Both the position numbers and the translations under genes were made by a program. From contig OX463829.1 in NCBI GenBank assembly GCA_949825045.1, positions 15,532,715 through 15,596,714 on the forward strand: a stretch of DNA of 64,000 nucleotides. Reading direction: 5' to 3'. The notes under the pieces are model-generated. The model searched no databases, had not been told where the DNA came from, and worked only from the letters and a program-made list of their open reading frames with translations. Positions 43,953 to 53,860 of this stretch are shown here, one piece after another (within the stretch, counting starts at the first letter, position 1; each line of letters opens with the position of its first letter). Source of the stretch: Argyresthia goedartella. Its lineage: Eukaryota; Arthropoda; Insecta; Lepidoptera; Argyresthiidae.

Positions 43953-45620
43953 TCCTGAGGAAAGATTGAGTTTCGGTCTCTTCAGACTTAATGCGCTCCT
44001 GACGACCTCTCAGGTATGAGTCGAACCAGCCAGCAGCGTGGGAGGAGACATTCAGCGATGTTAATATAGCGACAAGAATGTCAAAATCGACGCAGTTAAG
44101 GGCATTGCTGAAGTCAAGTAGGGCCAGCACCGTAACCAACCTCTGATCCATGGCTAGCTGTATATCATCGCTGACTTTTAAGAGTGCTGTGGTAGTACTA
44201 TGCCCTGGTCTGAAGCCAGATTGGAAAGGATTGAGAAGTATGTTTGATGAAAGGTAGGAGGTGAGTTGGGAGTGGACAATGGATTCAAGGACTTTGGAGA
44301 GAATAGGTAAAATAGATATGGGCCTGTAATCTTTGAAGGAGGAGGGATTAGAATTTTTGGGCAGTGGGATGACAAGAGCTTTCTTCCACAGACTAGGAAA
44401 AGATCTAGCTGATAGAGAGAAGTTTATGATGTGGGTAATTGGAGGGAGCAACTCTTCAAGGACGCTGTGGATCATCTGATGGCTGACGTTGTCGCCACCA
44501 GCAGCTTTGGATGTGACCGCTAGCACTGCCTTTCTAACTGAGCCGATTCCAACGAGACTAAAGTTGAAAGTTGAGGTACAGACTGCAGCCTTCAACCGTA
44601 GATGACGAAGGGTTGCCTGCTTTGTGGCGGGGTCTGTCACGAGGGGGGGAGAAGAAAAGAACTGGTTAAGACCGTTGAGATCGACATCACCTGAAGAAAA
44701 TTCCTGGGACTTGCCAACACCAAGGGTTTTAAGAAATTTCCAGACCTGAGCTGGGGTGTACATTTCTATACGCTCATAGATGTGGCGTCGCTTGGCGTCA
44801 CGGCACATGCGGTTGCATAGGTTTCGAAGGCGATTAAATGTTAGGAGATTGTTATCGGTTGGGTCTCTCTTATATCGCCCCTTCGCACGGTTTCTTTTTG
44901 CCATTAAACGCTTGATAGCGTCTGTCAACCACGGAGCAGGAAAATGTTTTACCCTGACCTTTTTCATTGGTGCGTGCTTGTCGAACAGCCCCAGGACAAT
45001 TGAGTTGAACTTCAGGATTTTGTCATCAACGGTCTCACCAGTTACAACGGGGTTCCAATCGACAGATGAGGCATCTGATTTCAGGGAATCGAGGTTCACA
45101 CCTTTGAAGCTTCGAATATCAAGGAATTTGACTTTGCGCTTAGGGAGCCTAATTTTGTAAGAAACATACACCAGATCGTGATAGGAGAATGGGGCATTAA
45201 GCTGGCCATGAGCAGCCACCTTGGCTATGTTGGAGATAATCAGTTTCGTCGATGGGCCCTTCCCTTGCAAGGATTGCTTAGTCGATGGGCCCTTCCCTTG
45301 CAAGGATTGCTTAGGTGGTTTACCCTTTCGACCAACCGTCGTCCAGGCGCTGGAAAAATGCTCGGCGATGTTAGTCGAAAGGCTCCGGGCACCGGGTTGC
45401 CCCGTGGCCCTGCCTCTCGACTCGCTTTCGGGCTTTGTGCAGCTAACATCCACAGTGGAAGCACTACCGGTTTGCACCGGTAGGTCATTGATGGTGGCAG
45501 TGCGCCCAGTTAAGGCTTGAGGATCTGCCAAGGCAGATCCTCGCACCTGTTTGGAGACGCTTGCGGTTTTCACCGCTGGAAGCGTTCCAGAGGGGTTTTT
45601 CGACCTGACACGATCCATGG
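43953..45620 (-). pseudogene. Fused ORF1-endonuclease C-terminus-RT N-half
   Basis: A long open frame from ATG 45,620 (MDRVRSKNPSGTLPAVKTAS). About 110 residues of ORF1-like sequence (SSAWTTVGRKGKPPKQSLQG) lead into a 33-bp tandem duplication (45,248-45,313). Next is NIAKVAAHGQLNAPFSYHDL, the very end of an endonuclease domain, so most of the endonuclease and the ORF1/ORF2 border are deleted in frame. The connector and reverse transcriptase follow: AAGGDNVSHQMIHSVLEELL, DYRPISILPILSKVLESIV, FQSGFRPGHSTTTALLKV, LLDFSNALNCVDFDIL. The frame is lost at the 8-bp deletion near 43,965. Reading into the BEL flank beyond 45,620 is accidental. Confidence 0.85.
45248..45313. repeat. 33-bp tandem duplication in the LINE
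   Basis: The unit begins GTCGATGGGCCCTTCCCTTG and occurs at 45,248 and 45,281 without change, adding 11 residues (QSLQGKGPSTK repeated). The exact match suggests a recent event. Confidence 0.9.
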
Positions 45621-45635
45621 TCAAATGTATAATGT

Positions 45636-46708
45636 ATGGCCCACCACAGCTCATGCTAAATTACATCAATTCCAAGTATTGGATTTTAGGATCCAAGGAT
45701 TTGGTGAACGCATCCTATAGGAAATGTGTGACATGTATTAGGCATTCTGCTGCATCCCGATCACAGTCTCAATTGATGGAACAGTTGCCAGCGGCAAGAG
45801 TTACACCAACGCGTGCCTTTAAGTTCTGCGGCGTTGATTACGCTGGTCCTATCAACCTTAGAACATCTGGAGGTCGTGGACATCGGTCCTACAAGGGCTA
45901 TATATGTCTATTTATATGTATGTCCACTCGTGCGGTTCATATCGAAGTGGTTAGTAGTCTAACCACTGAAGGATTCCTACAGGCATTCAAACGGATGACC
46001 GCTAGATGCGGATACTGTTTCGAAATCTGGAGTGATAATGCAACGAACTTTCTGGGAGCCTCTAGAGAACTGAAATCATTACTTCAAGCTGAAAATTCGA
46101 ACATGTCGTCAGAAATCGCGGAAGCCTTAGCAACTGTAGGCACGAAATGGCATTTCATACCACCACACGCCCCTTACTTTGTTGGTTTATGGGAGGCTGG
46201 CATAAAATCAGCCAAGTACCACCTCAAACGGGTCATCGGAGAAGCTACGCTAACGTACGAAGAGATGTCTACAGTGCTATCTCAGATCGAAGCCTGTTTA
46301 AACTCTAGACCTCTGACTCGTCTGGACAATAATCCAGATAATATTAATGTCTTGACAGCTGGACATTTCTTGATTGGGGAACCACTGGTTACAGCACCAG
46401 ATCAAGATTACCTGAAAAGTAACATAAGTAGTTTGCGAAGATGGCAATTAACGCAACGCATGGTTCAGGATTTTTGGAGCCGATGGTCGCATGAGTATCT
46501 CACTCGATTTTTACACCGTTATAAATGGTCCCAACAGACGCCAGAACCCAATATCGGAGACGTTGTCTTAATTAAAGAGGACGATTTACCTCCTAGTCGA
46601 TGGTTGCTTGGTAGAATTGTTAGTAAACACCCTGGTAAGGACAATATTACTCGTGTAGTTACTCTGCGTACAAAAAGTGTCTTGCTGAAACGCCCCACTT
46701 CTAAATGA
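45636..46708 (+). pseudogene. Outer BEL integrase, C-terminal portion
   Basis: It continues the integrase interrupted at 37,747. Zinc-binding Cys pair in YRKCVTCIRH; core motifs KFCGVDYAGPI (Asp), IWSDNATNFLGA (Asp), VGLWEAGIKSAKYHLKR (Glu), all three catalytic residues present. RPLTRLDNNPDNINVLTAGH and the DUF5641-type region IGDVVLIKEDDLPPSRWLLG follow. It ends at a TGA (46,706-46,708). This segment shows no break; it is dead only because upstream pol is split. Confidence 0.93.
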
Positions 46709-47079
46709 TGTGTTCTCCCAGTTAACGAGGGTTAATCTGCAAGTTAGATAAATAACACATGTTATCTTTCTCACAGTTTTTTAAGTTAGTTCATAAAGGA
46801 CAAAATTGTTAAGTTTTTATCGCCTTAATATTGTAAGTTTAGTTAAAATAAGCGATGTAATATAGACATATAGCGCTATATTCGCTTTGTTTGTTTTGGA
46901 TAACAACAGCCTATAAGCATCCTGTTCTTAATGCCTTATGTAGTAAGGCCTAGTCTTTAAGTATTTTTTATATTTTGTGAGCTCTAAAGGATACATCTTA
47001 CCAGTCTTGTTCTAAACAATCCCCCATGGTGGGCGGTAAGCGCAAGTTAAGGACGTAAGACGGTCCTTGGTGGGCGGAA
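46709..47079 (+). other. 3' untranslated region and polypurine tract of outer BEL
   Basis: 371 bp from the integrase stop to the 3' LTR. GGTGGGCGGAA (47,069-47,079) directly before the LTR is the candidate primer for plus-strand synthesis. Confidence 0.75.
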
Positions 47080-47264
47080 TGTACAACTTGTATGGCATAA
47101 GTTCTATTAGTGTCTCAATCTCCCACTAGATGTCGCTGTACCGGCTGACACCAATGCTAAATGGCGCTATTAAGATTTTTGTTGCGATGTATAAGAGGGC
47201 TGGGTACATTTTGTTTATTTATACCAATATACCACTCAGAAGGGAACAGTGTTTGTTTTATTCA
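47080..47264 (+). repeat. 3' LTR of outer BEL
   Basis: 185 bp, TG to CA, with three transitions from the 5' LTR. It is followed by ATTAT (47,265-47,269). Confidence 0.95.
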
Positions 47265-47399
47265 ATTATAATTATGGGTTTAAGCAATTAAACAAGTAAA
47301 TCCTGAATTGACCATAGCAAGGCGGCTGTCAGAACTATTTTATTGTTTTAATTAGCTGTCAGAAAACCCGCTACTGAGTTAAGCGGTGAGAAGTTAATA

Positions 47400-47505
47400 A
47401 AAATAATACCTTGGATACTATTTACACATATTGATCTAGCCCCAAACTAGGATTCCCTGTATCTTGGGTACCAGACAACGATACACATACTTATATAGAT
47501 AAATA
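47400..47505 (-). mobile_element. tRNA-headed SINE, copy 3, tail half
   Basis: Body GATCTAGCCCCAAACTAGGA and CTTGGGTACCAGACAACGAT as in the SINE at 10,053. It is interrupted by the mariner at 47,506 and resumes at 48,814. Confidence 0.88.
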
Positions 47506-48813
47506 CACAGTCAGGTCATAAGTTCTGTCACACAATAAAAACTTTTGAATTTAGAACGCTGGCCACAAAAAAGTTTATTGAATTCGAATTTCGAATTTTT
47601 CATGAAAATAAAAATGTGTACTTTTTAGAATTTTCCTCATTTTTAAATATGGAGTGGACACTTAAAGAAGACCGTGTCGCAGTTATTGCGTTGCATCGTT
47701 GCGGTTACGCGCCAATTCAGATTTTCGACTTACTGAAAAATTTGAATATAACCAAAAGATTCGTTTATCGTACCATAAAACGATACAACGAATACTCTAG
47801 TGTAGATGACAGGTCAAGAAGTGGTCGCCCTCGCTCTGTTAGGACTCCAGCAGTGATAAAAGCTGTGAAGGCGCGAATTCAAAGAAATCCCATACGTAAG
47901 CAGAAACTGTTGGCCCTTCAGATGGGGTTAAGCAGGACCACGGTGAAAAGGGTGTTAAATGAAGACTTAGGGCTTAGGGCATATCGAAGAAAAACATGAC
48001 ATCATTTGGACGCTCGTTTAATGGACCTGAGACTGAAGAGATGCCGCGCTTTGTTGAAGCGGTACGCGGGAAAAAAGCATCGCGAAATTCTTTTTTCGGA
48101 TGAAAAAATTTTCACCGTGGAAGAGAGCTACAACAAACAAAAGATAAGGTGTACGCACACAGCAGTGAAGAAGCGAGCAAAAGTCTTCCGCGTTTCCAAC
48201 GAGGTCATTTTCCATCCTCGCTCATGGTTTGGTTGGGAGTCTTTTATTGGGGCTTAACTGAGGTACATTTTTGTGAGAAAGGCTTAAAAACGAATGCAGT
48301 TGTGTATCAAAATACAGTCCTCAAGAACCTTGTGGAACCTGTTTCTCATACCATGTTTAATAACAGGCACTGGGTATTCCAACAAGATTCTGCGCCAGCT
48401 CATAGAGCGAAAAGCACACAAGACTGGCTGGCGGCGCGTGAAATCGACTTCATCCGGCACGAAGACTGGCCCTCCTCCAGTCCAGATTTGAGTCCGTTAG
48501 ATTACAAGATATGGCAACACTTAGAGGAAAAGGCCTGCTCAAAGCCTCATCCTGATTTGGAGTCACTCAAGGCATCCTTGATTAAGGCAGCTGCCGATAT
48601 TGACATGGACCTCGTTCGTGCTGCGATAGACGACTGGCCGCGCAGAATAAAGGCCTGTATTCATAATCGCGGGGGTCATTTTGAATAAACTTTATTACCA
48701 TACGAATCTATGTTTTATTAAGTTCATTTTGCTATATAAATGTTTACATAAATAATAATCATGTCTAAATTATTTCATATTGCACATGTGACAGAACTTA
48801 TGACCTGACTATG
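47506..48813 (+). mobile_element. DD37D mariner (maT-like), copy 2
   Basis: 1,308 bp between TA at 47,504-47,505 and 48,814-48,815. Ends CACAGTCAGGTCATAAGTTC and the complement of CATAGTCAGGTCATAAGTTC. It is full length but with a broken transposase. It inserted into a SINE, whose halves join cleanly across one TA. Confidence 0.95.
47616..48688 (+). pseudogene. mariner transposase, one nonsense and one frameshift
   Basis: The body matches the transposase at 21,853-20,107 at roughly 97 percent by eye. ATG choices at 47,616 or 47,649 (MEWTLKEDRVAVIALHRCGY). Helix-turn-helix regions are intact. A GGA has become TGA at 47,997-47,999. A one-base loss in the A-run near 48,140 shifts the frame after the first catalytic motif FSDEKIFTVEE. 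The remainder (48,149-48,688) carries FQQDSAPAHRAKSTQDWL and SSPDLSPLDYKIW, again with 37 residues between the Asp residues, and the complete C-terminus. Confidence 0.92.
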
Positions 48814-48942
48814 TATTATACTTAGATAGATAAACAACCATGACTAGGGTACAAACATCCGTTCTCATCAAACAAATATTTGCCCCAAACGGGACTCGAA
48901 CCCGGGACCCTTGGGTTTGTAGGCAGGGTTACTATTCAGGTC
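48814..48942 (-). mobile_element. tRNA-headed SINE, copy 3, head half
   Basis: GACTCGAACCCGGGACCC (B box, reversed) and the region up to GGTTACTATTCAGGTC. About 10 bp around the A box are deleted compared with copies 1 and 2. Confidence 0.85.
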
Positions 48943-50489
48943 TCTAACGGTTTGACGGACACTCATCCCCGACAGATGGAACACGAGTTAACACTATTCT
49001 TGGATAAACTTTAACAAGTTCGTATGGAGTTTTCTTTAATCCTAGAATAGTGCTACAGGGCGACGTGAGTTCAGCGCTTGACTGCTTTCGAGGGGGTGAG
49101 GTGCGGGCCCTGAGGGGAGCAGGTGCGGGGTTGCCCCGCTTACAAGCTTGCGAAATATTTATCTTTGCGCGCTCGCTCGCTCGCTGCTGAGATGCCACAG
49201 TATAGCTACTAGCAGTAACAACACCCGTCAGTACAACGACGACGGTGCTTTGAAATAAAGATAATTGTATATGGAAAATTATACAGGGTGTTTTGGGGAG
49301 AGTGTAGGTATTTTGCAGATGGACAGGGTCGGTCCATACGATCATTTTATAGTATGGATACTATGGTCCGATATCCTTTAGTTTTTAAGTTATGGGTTAA
49401 AGACTGATTTTATCAAATCTTTACACTTTTTGGGTTAGCAAGCTAAAAAATAAACACAGTTTCAGAATAAATACAGTTTTATTTTATTCATCAATTTAAA
49501 CACATAACACACGATTAATTAAAAGTCTTAAAACTATCCCGAAATCAAAAACAATCAAATTTTGGTCAAAAGAAAAAAAAACAAAAACAAATCTTAGTGA
49601 CTTTTATCATTTCAATGTGTTTTTAAAAAAAATGTGTTGGTGAAAAATTATTAAAAAATCAAAAAAAAAATCTTATCTTTTCTCCTTTTTATTGATGTAT
49701 CAAATAATAAACTACGTCTCAAATTCACGGAGATATGAGACTTTACATGCAGGGATACCTCAAACCGGACTCGCCTCAGGTAACAAAGTTGCAATAATAA
49801 TAACTAACATTTCACAAATTCCGCAGAGATATCAGTCACATCTTGTTATTAAATTTGGTGTTCAAAATGGCTTCCGGCATTTCGAAGACAAGCTCGCGCA
49901 CATCGTCTGACTTCTGTAGTTGTTATGCCTAATGTAATAAAAAATATGTTATGTCTTTTAATCTTCGGCCCATACTGATTTCACTCATACAATTTCCATG
50001 TTCTTCTTCTATTATTAATGATTCATCTTTCTGGCTCCTAAAACAAATATTTATCAAGCTTAAGTATTTTTCACAGTTAACAGTTAAACAAAAAAAAATC
50101 ATCTTCCAGATATCAGAATCAGTATCGCTGGCTGATCTGAAATCAATGGCTGAAAATCAACGAGTTTTTCTCCAAAAAAATGATTTAATTACTACTTGAA
50201 CGGATTATATTGTGATATCTTAAATACTCATCAGCTTTGGTTTTTTTTTAGTATCTTACCGTGTTTTTTCAACACGATCGACCTCCTATGTCAAAATATA
50301 TCATAAAATTTTCAAATAGAGGTCCCAGTGCCCGAACAAAACACTCTGAAGTCCGATAAAAAAAAGTATTTTTTTTATTATTTTTAATATCCTTTTAGTC
50401 GATAAAATAAGCTAAAATTTAACGTATATTCTTATGTGCACTTTTGAAGAATCAACCTGTATATATTATATTGTTGAGTTTATTCTTAC
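48943..50489. other. No gene recognised
   Basis: Contains a short CGCT-rich run near 49,170-49,185 and A-rich stretches near 49,560-49,680. No supported coding region. Confidence 0.4.
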
Positions 50490-50555
50490 GGTGTCGGTGA
50501 AATTGTATCAAACTGCACCAAAGGCTGAATATTTTCATCCAACGAACTGTCGCAT
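50490..50555 (-). other. Candidate exon A (66 bp)
   Basis: On the minus strand the block is bounded by TTTCAG before ATGCGACAGTTCG and GTAAGAAT after CACCGACACC, matching splice acceptor and donor consensus. One frame reads PLVQFDTISPTP at its end. A similar block lies 199 bp away. Host gene identity is unknown; a decayed duplicated non-coding sequence is an alternative. Confidence 0.4.
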
Positions 50556-50688
50556 CTGAAATAAAGTTGAAAACAATACTATATATCTGTAGAAGTAATA
50601 CAATTGTAAACGACCCATGTATATACGAAATACCAAAACAACACACAGTATATCCACATTAATTTAATTTTGTTATGTCTATACTTAC

Positions 50689-50768
50689 GGTGTTGGCGAC
50701 ACTGTGCGCAGCTGCACCAAAGGCGAACTTTTTTGTCCGTACAGTCCATAATAGATGAACTTTCGCAT
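50689..50768 (-). other. Candidate exon B (80 bp)
   Basis: The minus strand has TTTCAG before ATGCGAAAGTTC and GTAAGTATAG after CGCCAACACC. One frame reads PLVQLRTVSPTP at the end, close to exon A. It is 14 bp longer than A, so the entry phases differ. The splice signals fit the consensus well, but no flanking exon was recognised. Confidence 0.4.
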
Positions 50769-52151
50769 CTGAAATAAAATTGAAGACATTCATATTTCTA
50801 AAATTGACTATGAAATTGACGTGAACAGTTACCACACTGATAACAGAAATACCCTGCACGATACACTCAAATACTATTGAACGGCTTTACAGATAATTAG
50901 CCAAGGAACATTTATGTTTCTCGCATGAAAAATAAAATACCGTAGTTGTTCTACTGATATTTTCTTATACTGTGTTTATTTCCCGGTGCAGGCGACTCCC
51001 GTATCGTGTTATAGTGCCGTCCCTCTCGGCCTCCTGTCAAACTATATTTGGTTGAGCGGGATGGCACTGTCACTATAGAACGATCGAAATTCGAACATCG
51101 GAGTAGTTCTGGGTTTGGACATCCACACAAGATATTCGCTTCTAACTATGATTATTTTACATTGTTTTTTTTTTATTATTTAATTAAAATTATTTTATTT
51201 TATAAAGTAATAGCTGATTACGCTCGTAATTCAATCTATGCATATTTTGGCATAATTTTCGTTTCAAAATATGATTGAATTGAATAGTTATATTTTTTAA
51301 ACAGTGCAATTTAGAGTCGTGTTCGCTATTTTATTCTATCGAGCCAAAAGTGCTTAATCGTGTTTTGAATAGCTGTTGACCCTACAGAAAGGTCTTAAGA
51401 TTTCTATGTAAAATTTCTGGAAACCAAACTGAAGTTGTTCAATTATATATAAATTTTCAAGTAAGCGTATTCCTGAACTCACGTCGCCTTAAGCGCTTAT
51501 TACATTACGCTGTTTCTCGGGGCCTGCCTCTCGGGAGCCTTGTCTCCTAACGAGGGTACCACTTATTACACTACGCTTGAAATCGCTCCCTGTGTGATTC
51601 ACTCGCGAACGTCAATATCTGTGGACGTCTGTCGCTATGACGCCGACTTTATCGAAACATCAAAAAGTTGCTTTAGCGGTGACTTTGGCGCTCACGACCA
51701 AGAAGTGTTGAAGTGAAAAAGGAAAAAGAGGAGGATGTGGGGGAAAGAATATTTGCTCCTTAGAGACAATCGAATATGCAAATACTCATCAGCGTTTAGG
51801 ACCGGTCAGGCCTACAAAACTACTTGAAAGTAGAAGCAGACCAATTTAGAGAACTATTAAGCGTTGAAGCTCCTATATTTGATTATATTAAGGAAAACTA
51901 ATTTTTTTTAGCGCATTATAAATTACACCCACCGACACACACAAAAAATAGATAGACGTGTGAACTCTCCGCTCGCGCCACCATCATCTAAGTCATCTCA
52001 CGCACCCCTTCTGTGGCGTGGGGAGTCGGGGTCAGGTCGACGGACCTCTTCCCGAAGAATCGCCTCTGTCCACTCCTGTGGACAGGTCATCGGATGGCCC
52101 CTGCGGGCAGTGGTCTTCATGTGGCTCTGGTGTGCAGTGGGTGATCGCCGG

Positions 52152-52740
52152 CTAGGCAACCAGGTCGCGTGGCAGGCGACGGCGGTCGGGCGGGCGCGCG
52201 TTTGGCGGCGCCAGTTCGGCGATGTGCGGAAGATGTGACGCATCCGCACGCGCGAACATGCCCTTCGCCAGCCTCTGGACAAACTGGTCCACGGTTTCCC
52301 ATCTTAGGTCCCTCTGGATTGTCGCGTTCCTCACGTAGCGGGGGGCGTCGACGATGGTACGCAGAGAGAGGTTCTCTTGGGCTCGGAGTCTCCGTTTGTT
52401 CGTTTCCGAGCACAGGGCGTAGCATGCCGGAGCCGCGTAGGTGAGGCGGGATCTCACATAGGTCTTGTAGATCCCGAGCTTCGCCCTCAGAGGGAGGCTG
52501 GAGTCGAAAAGTGGACGCAGCTTGGCGCGTGCCACCTTGACCTGGCTGACGACGTTGTCGACGTGTTGCTTCATGGTGAGCCGGCGATCAATGGTCACTC
52601 CCAGGTACTTCACCTACGAAGACCACTCGATGTGCTGTCCCTGGAGCGGGAGCGATGGTGGAAGGAGACTCTGGCCTGTGATGAGCGCCTGCGTTTTCCC
52701 AACATTGACGGACAGTGGCCACGCGACTGAGCTCCTTTTT
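52152..52740 (-). pseudogene. Jockey-clade LINE reverse transcriptase C-terminus
   Basis: From the right: WPLSVNVGKTQALITG, a TAG, then VKYLGVTIDRRLTMKQHVDN, LGIYKTYVRSRLTYAAPACY, RAQENLSLRTIVDAPRYVRN, FVQRLAKGMFARADAS and PPDRRRLPRDLVA before the stop. This is the standard tail of insect Jockey-clade LINEs. The catalytic part is absent. GC-rich composition sets it apart from its surroundings. Similarity ends exactly where the GGGTTCCGTA repeat begins. Confidence 0.9.
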
Positions 52741-52970
52741 TAGGGTTCCGTACCCGAAGGGTGCCAAAATTCAATACCACAAACAAATTTATTAATGCAC
52801 CTGGTTATGTACATGGAGTGTAAAGTAGCCACACCAATAACTTTGTAAACAACATTTTGCTACGTAAAATCCAAACTATTCACTCCACACCATCCATTCC
52901 ATGGTACTGTGGTACGGAACCCTTCGTGCGAGAGTTCGACTCGCACTTGACCGTTTTTTTATATGTCCGA
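52741..52970 (+). repeat. Dispersed GGGTTCCGTACCCGAAGGG repeat, short copy
   Basis: It starts TTTTTAGGGTTCCGTACCCG and ends GGTACGGAACCCTTCGTGCG followed by GACTCGCACTTGACCGTTTTTT. An internal part present at 59.7-59.9 kb is deleted. The ends are partly complementary (GGGTTCCGTACC/GGTACGGAACCC). Confidence 0.8.
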
Positions 52971-53661
52971 GCGGGCATCAGCTCGTGTAGTATACGGACT
53001 AAAAACAACCCCTTTGTTGTGACTGAGCGACTGCGGCTGAGCTCCCTGCCTCCCTGTTTCGTACTATACTACTCTTTCGGCAGGGCAGCAGGAAGAAAGG
53101 AAGATCAGCACCACTCGATTGCCCTGTTTAGGGACTCTAACTCCCTGTATCTTATTACACCACCCTGTCCGAGAAACAGCGTAATGTAATATGGGCTTTA
53201 CCTCGTGTTCTATCTGTCGGGCATCAACATCATGATGTCACTGTTTAGCTTTTGGGAAATTACAGCACCAGTATGACTTAAGCGGCACTTAATTTAAACA
53301 GCTATTAAACATGTTGCACATAGTTTGACCCGAAAACAAACGTCAAATCATATACACTTTTGTCTTTAAACAACTGTTGAACAGGAGTTTATTTTTTTGT
53401 GGTGAGACCCTTAATGCCTCGCTTGGAGCGTTGGTCGCCAAGTACAAGTTGTTGTATAAACTTGTGTAATACGACGGGAACGGGATGTGTATTATCCTCA
53501 ATAGATACTTACGTAACTAACATAGTGTCAGGCCTTTTGCCATAGGGACGACAGAGGCACAATTATGCTCTCATTTTACCAGTGCCACGTGTGCCACGTC
53601 TACCAAATAGTACGTGCAATAAAGAGCCTCGAACCGCAACGCCACAGTGGTCGTCTTATAA

Positions 53662-53860
53662 AAAAAAACATAAACATAAATATTTACATACAGGCACATA
53701 CATCTGGCCCCACACTAGGATACCCTTTGTCCTGGTAACCAGAAACCGCGACGTCACACACATGTAAACTCCAAGACGTGCGGATTTTTTTTCATATCCC
53801 CAGCGGGGGATCTAACCCGGGGCTCCTCGCATGGTAGACAGAGCTACAACCGCATAAGTA
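53662..53860 (-). mobile_element. Degraded SINE, second subfamily
   Basis: CCCCACACTAGGATACCCTT and GCGACGTCACACACATGTAA match the body at 14.3 kb. The reversed B box is GGATCTAACCCGGGGCTC. Part of another head (TCGAACCGCAACGCCACAGT) lies just upstream at 53,626. Confidence 0.75.

Larger units (their letters stand above)
42697..45635 (-). mobile_element. Jockey/CR1-type LINE, endonuclease-deleted
   Basis: The 3' end (left) has two TTCATAAT units then TTCTTTATTG, as in the copy at 14,485. The reverse transcriptase continues to the right, then a truncated endonuclease C-terminus and an ORF1-like stretch, ending at 45,635 against the 13-bp target duplication. No duplication of its own was found between it and the LOA-type LINE. 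See the frame entries for details. Confidence 0.85.
23112..47264 (+). mobile_element. Outer BEL/Pao LTR retrotransposon with nested insertions
   Basis: The LTRs at 23,112-23,296 and 47,080-47,264 are both 185 bp, start TG and end CA, and differ at three sites by eye, all transitions. Domain order on the plus strand is gag, zinc knuckles, A17 protease, reverse transcriptase, RNase H, integrase with C-terminal DUF5641-type region, the BEL/Pao order. Coding is split by insertions at 24,279-29,161, about 31,393-35,942 and 37,748-45,635. Subtracting them leaves roughly 6.8 kb, normal for the family. Several stops and frameshifts in gag and pol show it is dead. Confidence 0.95.
51499..53190. mobile_element. 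Possible inverted-repeat element split by insertions
   Basis: ATTACATTACGCTGTTTCTC (51,499-51,518, 22 bp in all) is perfectly reverse-complemented at 53,169-53,190. Between them lie a LINE relic (52,152-52,740) and the dispersed repeat at 52,741-52,970. Whether the two ends once belonged to one small element is uncertain. Confidence 0.45.

Noticed and set aside
42674..45481. CCGGTTTGCACCG at 42,674 and about 45,468 as target duplication of the Jockey/CR1-type LINE
   Set aside because: The left copy is not adjacent to the LINE 3' end (about 11 bp intervene) and the right copy lies inside the ORF1-like frame. Probably chance.
49160..49190. CRISPR-like or regulatory repeat in the CGCT-rich run
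   Set aside because: It is a simple four-base microsatellite. No spaced repeat array exists anywhere in the window, and CRISPR is not expected in an animal genome.
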